NCBI GenBank assembly: GCA_004298675.1
Contig: SCRI01000086.1
Location: forward strand, 62,001-126,000
Reading direction: 5' to 3'
DNA: 64,000 nt
Source: a bacterium
GTDB taxonomy: Bacteria > Vulcanimicrobiota > Vulcanimicrobiia > Vulcanimicrobiales > SCRA01
Shown: positions 1 through 10,027 of the stretch, one piece after another
How the letters are laid out: every line of letters starts with the position of its first letter
Numbering within the stretch: the stretch's first letter is position 1
The notes under the pieces: generated by a model
The model's database searches: none
Told to the model about the DNA's origin: nothing
The model's input: the letters and a program-made list of their open reading frames with translations, nothing else
Program-made: the position numbers and the translations under genes

Positions 1-819
1 GAGACGACGCTGCTCGACCTCGCTGGAAAAGGCGCGCTGCTCGTGCTCGACGGCGAGGAGCCGGCACCCGCTGCCGTGCTCGACGAAGCCGCCGCCAAGC
101 CGGCCGGCGAGGTGGTGGAGGTCGTGCCGCGTATCGCACCGTTGGCAATGACGGAGGAAGCGCTACGCAAGGCCGTGGCCGCGCACCCGTTTATCGTCCT
201 GGGCGAGCGCGCCGCGAAGTGGCTGCCCAAGCCGAAGAAATCGATCGACCTGGCCGGCCAGGAGCTGACGATCGAGACCGGACGCACCGGGCGTGTCCTC
301 GAGCAGGCGAAGACGTGGGTCGAGCGCGGCGACGAGCTGTGCATCGTGACGGCGAAGCGTTCGCGCATCGCCGGGCATCTGCGCGCGCTGGGGCTCGAGC
401 CGAAGAAGGGCAGCAACGTCTACGTCGACCGCGGTGCCTTGGGGCGTGGCTTCTCGCTGCCCAAGCAGGGACTGCATTTCATCTGCGATGCCGAGCTCTT
501 CGGGGAGGCCGCTACGGCGGAGGACGTGTTGCCGTCGTTCGAGGGCGAGCCGATCACGCTCAAGGAGCTGGCTCCGGGCGACTACGTGCTGCACGCCGTG
601 CATGGATTGGCACGTTACGGTGGCGTGCGCGAGGAGACCATCCTAGGGGAGAAGCGGGAGCTGATCGAGTTGAGCTTTGCCGGTAACGATCGGCTGCTGC
701 TGCCGCTCTCGGCCATCGACGTGCTTTCACGGTACGAGAGCCGGGCTACGGGCGTGGTCGTGGCACTGGCGAAGATGGGTGACGCCGTCGAGCAGAAGCG
801 CTCCGCGGCACGACGCTAG
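1..819 (+). CDS. Mfd-like protein (N-terminal UvrB-like region plus CarD/RID domain), 5' end outside window, terminates before any helicase domain
   Basis: Frame open from base 1; motifs [26 protein letters not shown] and [20 protein letters not shown]...[27 protein letters not shown] match Mfd pre-RID and CarD/RID regions; stop TAG at 817-819. Confidence 0.75.
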   Translation, partial: ETTLLDLAGKGALLVLDGEEPAPAAVLDEAAAKPAGEVVEVVPRIAPLAMTEEALRKAVAAHPFIVLGERAAKWLPKPKKSIDLAGQELTIETGRTGRVLEQAKTWVERGDELCIVTAKRSRIAGHLRALGLEPKKGSNVYVDRGALGRGFSLPKQGLHFICDAELFGEAATAEDVLPSFEGEPITLKELAPGDYVLHAVHGLARYGGVREETILGEKRELIELSFAGNDRLLLPLSAIDVLSRYESRATGVVVALAKMGDAVEQKRSAARR

Positions 820-847
820 GCAAGACTTTACAGAATTATTGCTCCGC

Positions 848-876
848 GGCCCGCTCCATGAAAGGGAGCGGGCCCT
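848..876 (+). terminator. hairpin downstream of Mfd-like gene
   Basis: 10-bp perfect stem ggcccgctcc (848-857) / ggagcgggcc (865-874), weak T content afterwards. Confidence 0.5.
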
Positions 877-896
877 TGCATAGCGATCACCCTCCC

Positions 897-3053
897 ATGG
901 ACGGCTCTCTCGGGCGCGCGCATGACGCTCTTGATCGTGCCCGTTCCCTGCGTCGTGGCTTTGCGCGAACGCACGGGATCCGTTTGCTCGTCAGCCTTCC
1001 ATTTCTCGCTTGGTATATTTATGCCAACGTCGCCTTCGACGGCGCGCATACGTTGGCGATCGCCATTGGTTTCCTGGTGGGCTTGGGGGCGACGATTCCC
1101 ATTGGCGCATGGATCGAGCGGCGCGCCATCCGCAGCGCTATGGGCATCTTCTACGAACCGCAGAGCCGTGCGCCCGACGGCAGCCTCGACGAGCTGAGCA
1201 CGCTGGCCCAGCGTATCGCGCTGCTGGTGGCCGTGGAGTATCCGGTGGGCGGCGTCGCCGGCGTAGCCGCCGCGCAGATATTCTTGGCACAGCGAAGCGA
1301 GCCGCTGTTCGAGCTGCCGGTCATTGCGCAATTGCTGTCGGCGATCGTGTTGGCGGGATGCTTTGCCGCCGTCGTCACCTATCTGTTGAATGACGACGTG
1401 GCCGCGGCACTGGCGGGAGTGGTAGCGGAGAGGCACTCCGTTTCCGCTGAGAGCGGCCGCGGCGCGCGCATGCGGACGCGCCTGTTTATCGTCTTCACCG
1501 CCATCGTCGTGCTGCTGGCCTTTGCACTGGGCTCCTTCGCCTACCATCAGGCGGCGCTTGCGCTGGTGGGTGTGGAGGGGCGCCAGAGCACGCTCAACCA
1601 TTTGCTGTTGAACTTCGCGGCGATCGCGCTGGTGACGTTGGCGTTCGCGCTGCTCATGACCCACTTGCTGGCGGAGAATCTCGTGCAGCCGGTGCGCCGC
1701 GTGACCGCGTTGATGCGCCGCATCCGCGAAGGCGACCTCAGTGCGGGTACGGAGATGCGCGGCGATCCGCGTGCATTCCATGAGGCTGGTGGTCTGGCGG
1801 CCATCTTCATCTCGACGAGCACGCGCCTGGCGCAGATTGCGCAGCAGGCCGAGGGCTTCGCCGCGGGCGACCTGGGTATCGAGATCGCGGTGGCGCACGA
1901 TCGCGACCGCATGGGGAGAGCGCTCGCGACGCTGTTGGCCACCATGCGCGCGGTACTGCGGGACGCCGGCTCCACTTCGGCCCGGCTGCGCGAAGGCGTC
2001 GAGGTGCTGCGGCGTACCGGGAACGATCTTACCGGCGCCTCGGTGGAGGCGGCGAGCCTCGCCAGCGCTACCGCGGGCGCGATGGAGCGCAGCCGCGGCC
2101 AGGTGGAGGAGTTGGATCGCGACGTCGTCACGCTGCGCCGCGGCTTCGAGACGCTTAGCGGCGGTGCCGACGGGCTCACGGAGGCGGCACAGGCCTCCGC
2201 CACCTCGGTGGGTGAGCTCTCCACCGCGCTGACGCAGAGCGCCGTTTCGGCCAAGGAGATCTTGGCGCGCTCGCACGCCGCCGCCGGTGCCGCCGCAGAA
2301 GGGCAAGCCGCCGTCTCGGCCTCCATCGAGGCTTCGCGTGCCAGCGAGGCCGCAATGGAACGCCTGCGCGGCGTGGTCGAGGCACTCTCCGGCGCGAGCG
2401 AACGCATCGGCACGATCACCACCGCGATCGAGGAGATCGCCGATCAGACCAATCTTCTGGCGCTCAACGCGGCGATCGAGGCGGCGCGCGCCGGCGATCA
2501 GGGGCGCGGCTTCGCCGTGGTGGCCGACGAGATCCGCAAGTTGGCCGAGCGCTCGCGCTCCGCAACCAAGGAGATCGGCAACCTCGTCCGCGACGTGCAG
2601 CGCGAGTCGGGGAGCGCGGTCGGCGCCGTGGGTGAGAGCCTCGCCGCCGTCTCCGATGGTCAGGAGCGCGCGCACGCGGCGGGAGGGGCGATCGCCACCA
2701 TCGTTCAGGCCGTGGGTGAGGTGCGTGGGTTGATGGCTGAGATCGAGTTCACGCAACGCGAGCAGAGCACGGTCACGCAGCACCTGGTGGAGATCATGGC
2801 GCGGGTTAGCCAAACGGCGTCCGAGAACCGGGCCGAGGTCGAGTCGATCAGCGGTGTCGCCGACCGGCTCTCGCGCATCTCGCGTGACCACCGCGAGAGC
2901 GCGGCTGAGGTTTCGGCCTCGGCCGAGGCGTTGCGCGAACGGGCCGGCGCCGTGGAGGGCGCATCCAAGCGCGTCAACTCGTTGGCGGAGCGCCTGGAGG
3001 GCGAGGCCTCGGCGCTGCGCGGCAGCGTCGGCCGCTACATGCTCAAGAGTTGA
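897..3053 (+). CDS. methyl-accepting chemotaxis protein (TM regions, HAMP, MCP signalling domain)
   Basis: [43 protein letters not shown] is the MCP hairpin tip signature; ATG at 897 preferred over 858, which lies in the hairpin. Confidence 0.93.
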   Translation: MDGSLGRAHDALDRARSLRRGFARTHGIRLLVSLPFLAWYIYANVAFDGAHTLAIAIGFLVGLGATIPIGAWIERRAIRSAMGIFYEPQSRAPDGSLDELSTLAQRIALLVAVEYPVGGVAGVAAAQIFLAQRSEPLFELPVIAQLLSAIVLAGCFAAVVTYLLNDDVAAALAGVVAERHSVSAESGRGARMRTRLFIVFTAIVVLLAFALGSFAYHQAALALVGVEGRQSTLNHLLLNFAAIALVTLAFALLMTHLLAENLVQPVRRVTALMRRIREGDLSAGTEMRGDPRAFHEAGGLAAIFISTSTRLAQIAQQAEGFAAGDLGIEIAVAHDRDRMGRALATLLATMRAVLRDAGSTSARLREGVEVLRRTGNDLTGASVEAASLASATAGAMERSRGQVEELDRDVVTLRRGFETLSGGADGLTEAAQASATSVGELSTALTQSAVSAKEILARSHAAAGAAAEGQAAVSASIEASRASEAAMERLRGVVEALSGASERIGTITTAIEEIADQTNLLALNAAIEAARAGDQGRGFAVVADEIRKLAERSRSATKEIGNLVRDVQRESGSAVGAVGESLAAVSDGQERAHAAGGAIATIVQAVGEVRGLMAEIEFTQREQSTVTQHLVEIMARVSQTASENRAEVESISGVADRLSRISRDHRESAAEVSASAEALRERAGAVEGASKRVNSLAERLEGEASALRGSVGRYMLKS

Positions 3054-3447
3054 CCGCGGACTCGATGGCCTGCGCCGCCATCGCCGTGACGTTGATGATG
3101 GCGCCGACACCCTCCGCACGGAACAGCTCGTGCAGCGCAGGTTCGTTGACGCGCGCGACGCAGCGCGGCACGTTGAATTTCCGCCGCGCGATCTTGCAGA
3201 TGGTGTAGTTGTCCTTGTCTTCGCCGGCGGCGGCGACGATCACGTCGGCGCGCTCGATGCCCGCGCGCTTGAGGACGCTGCTCTCGGTGGCGTCTCCGGA
3301 GAAGACGCAGACATCGGGAAAATGGTCGGCGACCGTGCGTCCGATGTCCTCGTCGCGCTCGATGATCGCGACTTCGTAGCCGTCGGCGATCAAGCCGCGG
3401 ACCAGATGCACGCCGACTTTACCGCTGCCGCAGATGAGCACGAACAT
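3043..3447 (-). CDS. single-domain TrkA-N (RCK N-terminal) NAD-binding protein
   Basis: [33 protein letters not shown] Rossmann motif; [23 protein letters not shown] typical of TrkA-N. Confidence 0.88.
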   Translation of the reverse strand: MFVLICGSGKVGVHLVRGLIADGYEVAIIERDEDIGRTVADHFPDVCVFSGDATESSVLKRAGIERADVIVAAAGEDKDNYTICKIARRKFNVPRCVARVNEPALHELFRAEGVGAIINVTAMAAQAIESAVNS

Positions 3448-3860
3448 CAGACGCGCTCCGTGAGCGGAACGATCGAGTGCGTGAAGGCCGTAACGGCGAG
3501 GTCGAGCGGGCTGACCACCTCGTAGCCGCTTTCGCGGAAGACTTGCGTGAGCACGGGATCATCCAAACGAACGATAATGCGTTTCGATGGGTAGCGCGCG
3601 CGCAGCAGATCGGCCACCAGTACGTTGAGCGCGTCGTCGCGGTTGGCAACGCAGATGATGTCGGCACGCTCCATACCGGCGCGCGCGAGTACGTCGGGGT
3701 CGGTCGGCGAGCCGAGCACGACGGTGGCGCCGTGGTCGTCGGCGAGATACTGCTCTAAGTAACGGCGGTTGCGCTCGACGATCGTCACCTCTTGCGAGGC
3801 GGCGCGCAGCGCCTTCACGAGACGGGCTCCCAGACGCGTGCTTCCCAATACGAGGATCAT
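3447..3860 (-). CDS. second single-domain TrkA-N protein
   Basis: MILVLGSTRLGARLVKAL...VVLGSPTDPDVLARAGMERADIICVANRDD; start at 3860; stop overlaps next start (ATGA). Confidence 0.85.
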   Translation of the reverse strand: MILVLGSTRLGARLVKALRAASQEVTIVERNRRYLEQYLADDHGATVVLGSPTDPDVLARAGMERADIICVANRDDALNVLVADLLRARYPSKRIIVRLDDPVLTQVFRESGYEVVSPLDLAVTAFTHSIVPLTERV

Positions 3861-3921
3861 GACCGGCGCATTTTCCGGGTGCAGGAGTGTCGACTCCTGC
3901 CGCACGAACCCCGCAGGCCGA

Positions 3922-5532
3922 ATGCTGAGCAAGAAGGCCGAGGGAGCGCCGCCCCCGACCCTGCGTCGCGCCGTTACTCCGTGGGGTTCGTACTCATGGG
4001 GATACGCCGACGTCGGCGCCGACATCTATGCGGCGCTAGGCTTAGTGGTTGGGGCTGCGGCGGGTGCCGCAAACGTCGCTTTCGCCTTCGCCGGCCTGGT
4101 GTACGTGCTCGTGGGGCTCGCTTATACCGAGCTCGCCAGTGCGTTTCCCGTCGCCGGCGGCGGGCAGTTTTTCGTATTGCGAGGCTTGGGCGACATCTGG
4201 GGCTTCGTGGCCGGCTGGGCGGTGCTGCTCGACTTCACGATCGACATCGCGCTCTTCGCCTGGACGATGATCGGTTACCTGAGTAATCTCGTTCCGTTCT
4301 TGGCCAGCTCGAATACGATCCCGCACTTCATTTTCGTGCTGCTCGTGGTTGCCGGGCTGACCGCGCTCAACGTCGTGGGCGTCCGTGAGAGCTCGCGCCT
4401 CAACGAAGTGGTGGGCGCCATCGACATCGCCAACGAGTTGGCGATTCTCTGTTTGGCCGCGCTATTCACGTTCGACCCCAACCTCTTGATTCACACGATG
4501 GAGACGCACTGGCCGACCACGTTCGAGTTGCTAAACGGCGTCTCGTTGGCGATCATCTCGTTCGTCGGCATCGAGTCGATCTCGCAGGCGGCACAGGAGA
4601 CGGAACGGCCGGCCTCGATCATCCCGCGTACGTCGATCTCGCTGATTCTGACGATCCTGATCTTTGCGCTATCGTACTCCAACATCGTGCTGGGGATGCA
4701 TCCGTGGCACCCGCAGATGATGCTCGACGCGCACGGCCATCAGCTGCAGATGTTTCAGTGGCTGGGGCTGCCCGCAAACCAGGATCACGCGGTCGCGCTC
4801 TTGGCCAGCCAAATCCCGTACTACGGCGTGGTGGCCGCGCTCTACGTGCCGCTGGTCGGCGCGGTGCTGATGCTGATCTCCTCGAATTCCGGTGTCTACG
4901 GAGCCTCGCGCATCGCGTACTCGATGGCCACCTACCACCTGCTGCCGTCCACGTTCGCTGCGGTGGCCAAGCGCTTCCGCACGCCGGCGATCTCGATCTT
5001 GGTGTTCAGCGGCGTGGCGGTGGTGGAGCTGATCTTCGCCGCCGTCCAGGGCGACCAAGGCTTGGCGTTCCTGGGCGATCTCTACGCCTTCGGTGCGGCC
5101 ACCAGCTACTCGCTGGTCTTCATCGCGCTGATCGCGCTGCGTTACAAGGATCCGCATAGCCCGCGCACCTACCACATGCCGCTGGGCATCCCGATCACGA
5201 CCAACGGCAGGCGCTGGAGCTTTCCGTTGCTGGCGGTGCTCGGCTTCATGGGTACGTTTTCCATCCTCGTGTTCGCGTTTATGACGCACCCCATCGGGCG
5301 CATCGCCGGGCCGTCGTGGGTTCTGGCCGGACTGATCTTCTACGTTCTCTACCGGCGCCTGCACGGTCAGCCGGTCCTACGCTCCCGCCGGCATGACTGG
5401 GTACGCGACCAAGTGGTGGTACTGCGCGAGGCCGGCGAACTAGAGTTGATGGACAAGTACGTCACCGACGTGCAAGCGGCGGGGCTGCTGGACAAGAACG
5501 TCAGCGTGACGACCATGGAGCGAGAAAAGTGA
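3922..5532 (+). CDS. APC-superfamily permease
   Basis: Multiple TM segments, WGSYSWGYADVGADIYAALGLVVGAAAGAANVAFAFAGLVYVLVGLAYTELASAFPVAGGG; ATG 3922. Confidence 0.85.
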   Translation: MLSKKAEGAPPPTLRRAVTPWGSYSWGYADVGADIYAALGLVVGAAAGAANVAFAFAGLVYVLVGLAYTELASAFPVAGGGQFFVLRGLGDIWGFVAGWAVLLDFTIDIALFAWTMIGYLSNLVPFLASSNTIPHFIFVLLVVAGLTALNVVGVRESSRLNEVVGAIDIANELAILCLAALFTFDPNLLIHTMETHWPTTFELLNGVSLAIISFVGIESISQAAQETERPASIIPRTSISLILTILIFALSYSNIVLGMHPWHPQMMLDAHGHQLQMFQWLGLPANQDHAVALLASQIPYYGVVAALYVPLVGAVLMLISSNSGVYGASRIAYSMATYHLLPSTFAAVAKRFRTPAISILVFSGVAVVELIFAAVQGDQGLAFLGDLYAFGAATSYSLVFIALIALRYKDPHSPRTYHMPLGIPITTNGRRWSFPLLAVLGFMGTFSILVFAFMTHPIGRIAGPSWVLAGLIFYVLYRRLHGQPVLRSRRHDWVRDQVVVLREAGELELMDKYVTDVQAAGLLDKNVSVTTMEREK

Positions 5533-5699
5533 GAAGCTGGAAGCGTCCGCTGGGATACGTGTACGTGGTGTTCGGCGTGCTCATCATGGCTCAGGTCCTC
5601 ACGCGCACGCACGATCCTCACCAGATGTTTCCAGGCGTACTGCTGGGGGCGGCGTTTGCCGCGCTAGGGGTGCTGCGCTTGCGGAGTCGCGCCGCGTGA
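5529..5699 (+). CDS. small membrane protein (56 aa)
   Basis: GTG start overlapping upstream stop (GTGA), MRSWKRPLGYVYVVFGVLIMAQVLTRTHDPHQMFPGVLLGAAFAALGVLRLRSRAA, stop overlaps next gene start. Confidence 0.65.
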   Translation: MRSWKRPLGYVYVVFGVLIMAQVLTRTHDPHQMFPGVLLGAAFAALGVLRLRSRAA

Positions 5700-6310
5700 C
5701 GCTGACCCTCTCCATCCATCCCGCCGGTGCGGTGCTGGCGGTGGCGATCTTCATCAGCACGGTGACGACGCTGTGGTGGATGCTCCACCCGCCCAAGACC
5801 AAGGCTGAGGAAGCGGCGGAAGTCATCGAGGAGCGCGCGGAGGAACTCGTCTCCACGACCGTGCTCGTCATGTCTGAGGATACCTCGTCGGAACACATGC
5901 TGCCATTTGCGCTGAAGGCGGCTGTCAAGCAGCGAGCCAGCGTGCTCGCCGTCTACGTGATCGAGGTCCCGATGCAGCTTCCCGTCAACGCCGCCATGGG
6001 CGACCAGGAGCGCCGTGCCTTGGAGGCACTGGCGGCGGCGCAGGCCGTCGCGAAGAAAGTCGGCGTGGAGATCCGCACGGAGACGGTCAAGACGCGCAAT
6101 ACCGGTCAAGCCATCGTTGCCATCGCCCGACGCGAGCGGGCTCACCTGCTGGTGCTGGGAACGGTGCGCCGCGCGCACTTCTCCGGCAATCCCTTCAGCG
6201 GGTTGATCGAGTACGTCTCCGCGCATGCGCCCTGCGACGTGGTGGTCGGTGTCCGTCCCGAGGGCGAAGCCACCAAGATGCTGGAGTCCTTGAAGGAAGG
6301 CTTAGGCTAG
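5696..6310 (+). CDS. universal stress protein (UspA) domain with N-terminal TM anchor
   Basis: N-terminal TM VLAVAIFISTVTTLWWML followed by Usp domain ending LLVLGTVRRAHFSGNPFSGLIEYVSAHAPCDVVVG. Confidence 0.8.
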   Translation: MTLTLSIHPAGAVLAVAIFISTVTTLWWMLHPPKTKAEEAAEVIEERAEELVSTTVLVMSEDTSSEHMLPFALKAAVKQRASVLAVYVIEVPMQLPVNAAMGDQERRALEALAAAQAVAKKVGVEIRTETVKTRNTGQAIVAIARRERAHLLVLGTVRRAHFSGNPFSGLIEYVSAHAPCDVVVGVRPEGEATKMLESLKEGLG

Positions 6311-6328
6311 GGAGCCTGGGAGGCGCCC

Positions 6329-7288
6329 CTAGAGCGCAGCGATCAGTTCATCGGTCTTGATCGGCGTGGTATACGCGAGCACGCCCAAGCTGGAGAAGAC
6401 GCGCTGCATGTCGGCTAACGTCTTGGTGTCGACGCGCAGCTCGGGATCGTAGTCGTAGCGCGGCATCGCTTTGAGCACCGCGATCGGCAGCTTGGTATAC
6501 GACTGGAAGATCTCCAGGTTCGCGGCATCGTAGAAGGCCTCGCCTTGCAGATCGCGTGCGCCCTGGACGAAGGCTGAGCGCACCGCGCGGGCGGCGCGCG
6601 CATCCGCGATCAGCGTCGGACCGATGAAGCTCGCGGTGCAGGAGATGCCGGGTGGGGGTGCGGCGATCTCGCGCGCCAACCGCTGTTCCTCGAAGCTGGT
6701 CGTGAAAGGGGCAGCCGAGAAGACCGCGTCGATGGCGTGGCGCGCGAGCGCCGGACCCTGGTCGGGGCTGGCGAGGCTGCGCACCTCGAGATCCGGCAGC
6801 GTCAGACCGGCGGAGCGCAGCACGAGCGTCACGTAGTACGCGCCGGTGGCACCCTTGCCGCCTAAGAAGGCGATGCTTCGCCCCTTCAGGCCCGCGGGGG
6901 TGGTGAGGCCGGCGGCATAGAGATCGGTGCGGACGAGCAGGGCACTGGGGTGGCCCTGGTGAGGTTGATAGGCGGCAGAAGAGAGGATCTTCACGTTGAA
7001 GCCGCGCTGCACGGCATTGAAGGTGGCGGCCGAGATGCCGCCCAGGACGACGTCGAGCTGGCCGTTGGCCAGGAGCGCCATCGCCTCCTCACCGGAGCCG
7101 ATGCGCTGCACCACGGGCGTGAAGCCGGCCCGCGCGAGATAACCACGCGCGATGGCCACGTAGAACGGCGCGAAGAGCGTGCTTGGAACTTGCCCGATGG
7201 CCAGCGTGCGCCCGGCGCCGCGTGCGGCGGTGGGGACGGTGGCGGCGGCGGCAAGCGCCGCGACGAAGGCGCGTCGGCTGAACGTCAT
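6329..7288 (-). CDS. ABC transporter substrate-binding protein, nitrate/sulfonate/taurine type
   Basis: Tat/Sec-like leader MTFSRRAFVAALAAAATVPTAARG; LAIGQVPSTLFAPFYVAIARGYLARAGF is NMT1/SsuA-like. Confidence 0.85.
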   Translation of the reverse strand: MTFSRRAFVAALAAAATVPTAARGAGRTLAIGQVPSTLFAPFYVAIARGYLARAGFTPVVQRIGSGEEAMALLANGQLDVVLGGISAATFNAVQRGFNVKILSSAAYQPHQGHPSALLVRTDLYAAGLTTPAGLKGRSIAFLGGKGATGAYYVTLVLRSAGLTLPDLEVRSLASPDQGPALARHAIDAVFSAAPFTTSFEEQRLAREIAAPPPGISCTASFIGPTLIADARAARAVRSAFVQGARDLQGEAFYDAANLEIFQSYTKLPIAVLKAMPRYDYDPELRVDTKTLADMQRVFSSLGVLAYTTPIKTDELIAAL

Positions 7289-7368
7289 CGAGACTCCTTT
7301 CACGGATGACGTCACGCATTTGCGTGGGGGAGGGCGTGTGCCTGCCGCAGAACCGCGAGGCCGCAGCA

Positions 7369-8127
7369 ATGTTGGATCACCGCATGGTCGTTGAGGCCGT
7401 CAGCAAACGTTTCGAGGATGGCACGGCCGCGCTGGAGGAGGTCTCGCTGGAGATACCGGCGGGGCAGTTCGCGGCCGTGATCGGGCCCAGCGGCTGCGGC
7501 AAGACGACCCTGTTGCGGATCCTGGCGGGTCTGGATGAGCCGACCAGCGGGTGCGTCGCCACCAGCTCCGACGGGGACCCGCGCGGCCAGATGGCGATGG
7601 TCTTCCAAGAGCAGTCGATCTTCCCGTGGATGCGCGTGCGCGAGAACGTGGCGGTGGGCCTGAACGGCCTGGGGTTGGGCCGGGCCAGCATCAGGGCCCG
7701 TGTGGACGAGCAGCTCGATTTGGTAGGGCTGAGCGACTTTGCGGAGGCCTTCCCGCATCAGCTCTCCGGTGGCATGAAGCAGCGCGTCTCGATCGCGCGC
7801 GCGTTCGCCTCGCGGCGCGGCGTGCTCTTGATGGACGAGCCCTTTGCCGCGCTCGACGAGCAGACCAAGATCGGTCTGCACGGTGAGCTCCTGCGCATCT
7901 GGGAGCGCTCGCGCAAGACCGTGGTCTTCATTACGCACGGTATCGAGGAGTCGGTGGCGCTGGCGGATTGCGTCTACGTCATGACGGCACGGCCCGGGCG
8001 CATCCACGCGCGCGTCGAGGTTCCGTTCGCGCGCCCGCGTGACATGGTGGCGCTGCGCGGCGATCCGGCGTTCGGCAAGTTGGTCGTGGAGATCTGGGGG
8101 CTGCTGCGCGAGGCGATGGCGGCGTGA
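7369..8127 (+). CDS. ABC transporter ATP-binding protein, SsuB/TauB type
   Basis: Walker A GPSGCGKTT, signature LSGGMKQRVSIARA, Walker B VLLMDEPFAALD. Confidence 0.92.
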   Translation: MLDHRMVVEAVSKRFEDGTAALEEVSLEIPAGQFAAVIGPSGCGKTTLLRILAGLDEPTSGCVATSSDGDPRGQMAMVFQEQSIFPWMRVRENVAVGLNGLGLGRASIRARVDEQLDLVGLSDFAEAFPHQLSGGMKQRVSIARAFASRRGVLLMDEPFAALDEQTKIGLHGELLRIWERSRKTVVFITHGIEESVALADCVYVMTARPGRIHARVEVPFARPRDMVALRGDPAFGKLVVEIWGLLREAMAA

Positions 8128-8918
8128 GCGCTGCCTGGGAGGCGCAAGCGCGCCGCTCGCGGCGGCTGCGTGCCGCCGAGCATGCGTTGCGTTTGACTTC
8201 GCCGCTCGTGCTATTGCTGCTCTGGGAGTGGGCCGTGCGCATGCGTCTGCTCGATGCACGCTTCTTTCCCGCGCCTTCGTCGGTCATCGCGGCGGCGGTG
8301 GGATTGGCGCGCACGGGCGAACTGTGGGGCGACCTGGGCGTGACCCTCTACCGCTTGGCGCTGGGCTTCGTTGCCGGTGCGTTCCCGGGAATCGCACTGG
8401 GGCTGCTGATGGGTCTCTCACGCTGGGCGCGCGCGGTGGCCGGTCCGCTGATCGCGGCGCTCTACCCCATTCCGAAGATCGCGGTGCTGCCGCTCATCAT
8501 CCTGATCTTCGGCTTGGGTGACCTCTCCAAGATCGTCGTCGTCGCCGTCGGCGTGTTCTTCATCATGGCGATCAATACGAGCGCCGGCGTGCTGCAGATC
8601 GAGCGCATCTATCTCGACGTCGCCAAAGCATACGGCCTGCGCGGCCTGGCGTACGTGCGCGGTGTGCTGTTGCCGGGCGCGCTGCCCTCGCTCCTGACGG
8701 GGGCGAAAGTGAGCCTGGGGATTGCGCTCATCCTGGTGGTGGCGGCGGAGTTCCTCGCCGCGAAGGATGGCCTGGGCTACTTGATTTGGAACGGCTGGCA
8801 GACGTTGCAGGTCGAGCAGATGTACGTCGGCTTGGTCGTCGTGGCGGTCCTCGGCTATGCCATGACGATCGGGCTCGAGGAGGCCGAGCGCCGCGCGCTG
8901 CCTTGGCTGCCGCGGTGA
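8124..8918 (+). CDS. ABC transporter permease, SsuC/TauC type
   Basis: TM segments and binding-protein-dependent permease region AKAYGLRGLAYVRGVLLPGALPSLLTGAKVSLG; 4-nt overlap with upstream gene. Confidence 0.9.
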   Translation: MSAAWEAQARRSRRLRAAEHALRLTSPLVLLLLWEWAVRMRLLDARFFPAPSSVIAAAVGLARTGELWGDLGVTLYRLALGFVAGAFPGIALGLLMGLSRWARAVAGPLIAALYPIPKIAVLPLIILIFGLGDLSKIVVVAVGVFFIMAINTSAGVLQIERIYLDVAKAYGLRGLAYVRGVLLPGALPSLLTGAKVSLGIALILVVAAEFLAAKDGLGYLIWNGWQTLQVEQMYVGLVVVAVLGYAMTIGLEEAERRALPWLPR

Positions 8919-9640
8919 TGCGTGGGCTCAAGCGTAGCGCCGCGGGGCTGCTCGTGGCTGGGGCCGTCGCGGTGCTGGCGACCTGCGCCCAGCCGGTGCC
9001 ACGCGTGGAGCCCGCGCAGCCGCTGGTTTCGCTGGACGCGCTGGCCGACTATCTGCCGTCGGAGGATGGGGCGATCGCCGCCGTCGCCGCACCACGCGGA
9101 CTGCGCCTGTTCGTGGACGCGCCGCGCGGCGCGGACTTGGCGCTGGCGCGCTCCATTCTGCAGGCCAACCATCGCATCGCACCCGTGCGGGCGCTGGGCC
9201 TGACGCTGGAGACCGACCGCGTCGCGCGCGATCAGGGTATCCCGCGCGACCTGCTGGCGAGTGTGGTGCTCCAGGAGTCCGCGTATTCGCGCCATGCGCT
9301 CTCCACGGCCGGCGCGATTGGGCTCGGACAACTCACGAGCGGAACAGCGGTGTGGCTGGGAGTCGGCCATCCCTTCGAGCCCCACGCGAACTTGGCGGGA
9401 TCCGCCCGGTATCTCGCGCTGCTGCTGGACCGCTATCGCGCCCGCGGCGATCGCGTGGAGTTGGCGGCCGCCGCGTATAATGCCGGGCCCGGCGCCGTGG
9501 ATGCCTATGGCGGCATTCCGCCGTATCCCGAGACGCAAGCCTACGTGCGTCTGATCCTCTACCGCTGGGGGCACCTGCTCTACGACGGCGGAATCGAACG
9601 TGCGAGCAGCAGCGCCAGCAGTAGCCAATTGACGAGATGA
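8918..9640 (+). CDS. lytic murein transglycosylase (SLT domain), probable lipoprotein
   Basis: Leader LLVAGAVAVLATC; SLT motifs ASVVLQESAYSRHALSTAGAIGLGQL and AAAYNAGPGAVDAYGGIPPYPETQAYV. Confidence 0.88.
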   Translation: MRGLKRSAAGLLVAGAVAVLATCAQPVPRVEPAQPLVSLDALADYLPSEDGAIAAVAAPRGLRLFVDAPRGADLALARSILQANHRIAPVRALGLTLETDRVARDQGIPRDLLASVVLQESAYSRHALSTAGAIGLGQLTSGTAVWLGVGHPFEPHANLAGSARYLALLLDRYRARGDRVELAAAAYNAGPGAVDAYGGIPPYPETQAYVRLILYRWGHLLYDGGIERASSSASSSQLTR

Positions 9641-9975
9641 GAGGTCCAGCAGTAGCGGCACGCCCTGCGTGTCACGAAGAGCAGCGAGTACGCGAGGTAG
9701 AGCGAGAGGAGCGCAGCCGCCACGGCGGCCGCGAGCGCGGCGGCGCGTACGGCGGGGACGAAGAGAAGGAACGAGGCCGCGGCAAGCGCGGCATAATAAG
9801 CGGCGCCGACAGCGGCGTTGGAGAGGCCGAAGAGCACGCGCGCGCGCGGCGACTGAACGACGCTCTCCTCGCGCAGCTCGCCGCGGCGGGCGAGGCGCGC
9901 GCGGGACTCCATGTGCAGCGCCGCGTGGAATCCGATGGCGCATAACAGCAGTAACGCGGCGTGAGCGGCGGTCAT
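9580..9975 (-). CDS. VKOR-family-like small membrane protein
   Basis: Four TM segments, SPRARVLFGLSNAAVGAAYYA and C-terminal CRYCW redox-type motif. Confidence 0.6.
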   Translation of the reverse strand: MTAAHAALLLLCAIGFHAALHMESRARLARRGELREESVVQSPRARVLFGLSNAAVGAAYYAALAAASFLLFVPAVRAAALAAAVAAALLSLYLAYSLLFVTRRACRYCWTSHLVNWLLLALLLARSIPPS

Positions 9976-10027
9976 CGCGCACGCCTTGTGCCGGAGTAGA
10001 TTTTTCTCCTGCGCAGAAGGCTCCGGC

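Noticed and set aside
828-3119. 763-aa minus-strand ORF opposite the MCP gene
   Set aside because: Low-complexity Arg/His/Gln-rich shadow ORF typical of high-GC antisense frames; MCP on the plus strand has clear domain motifs.
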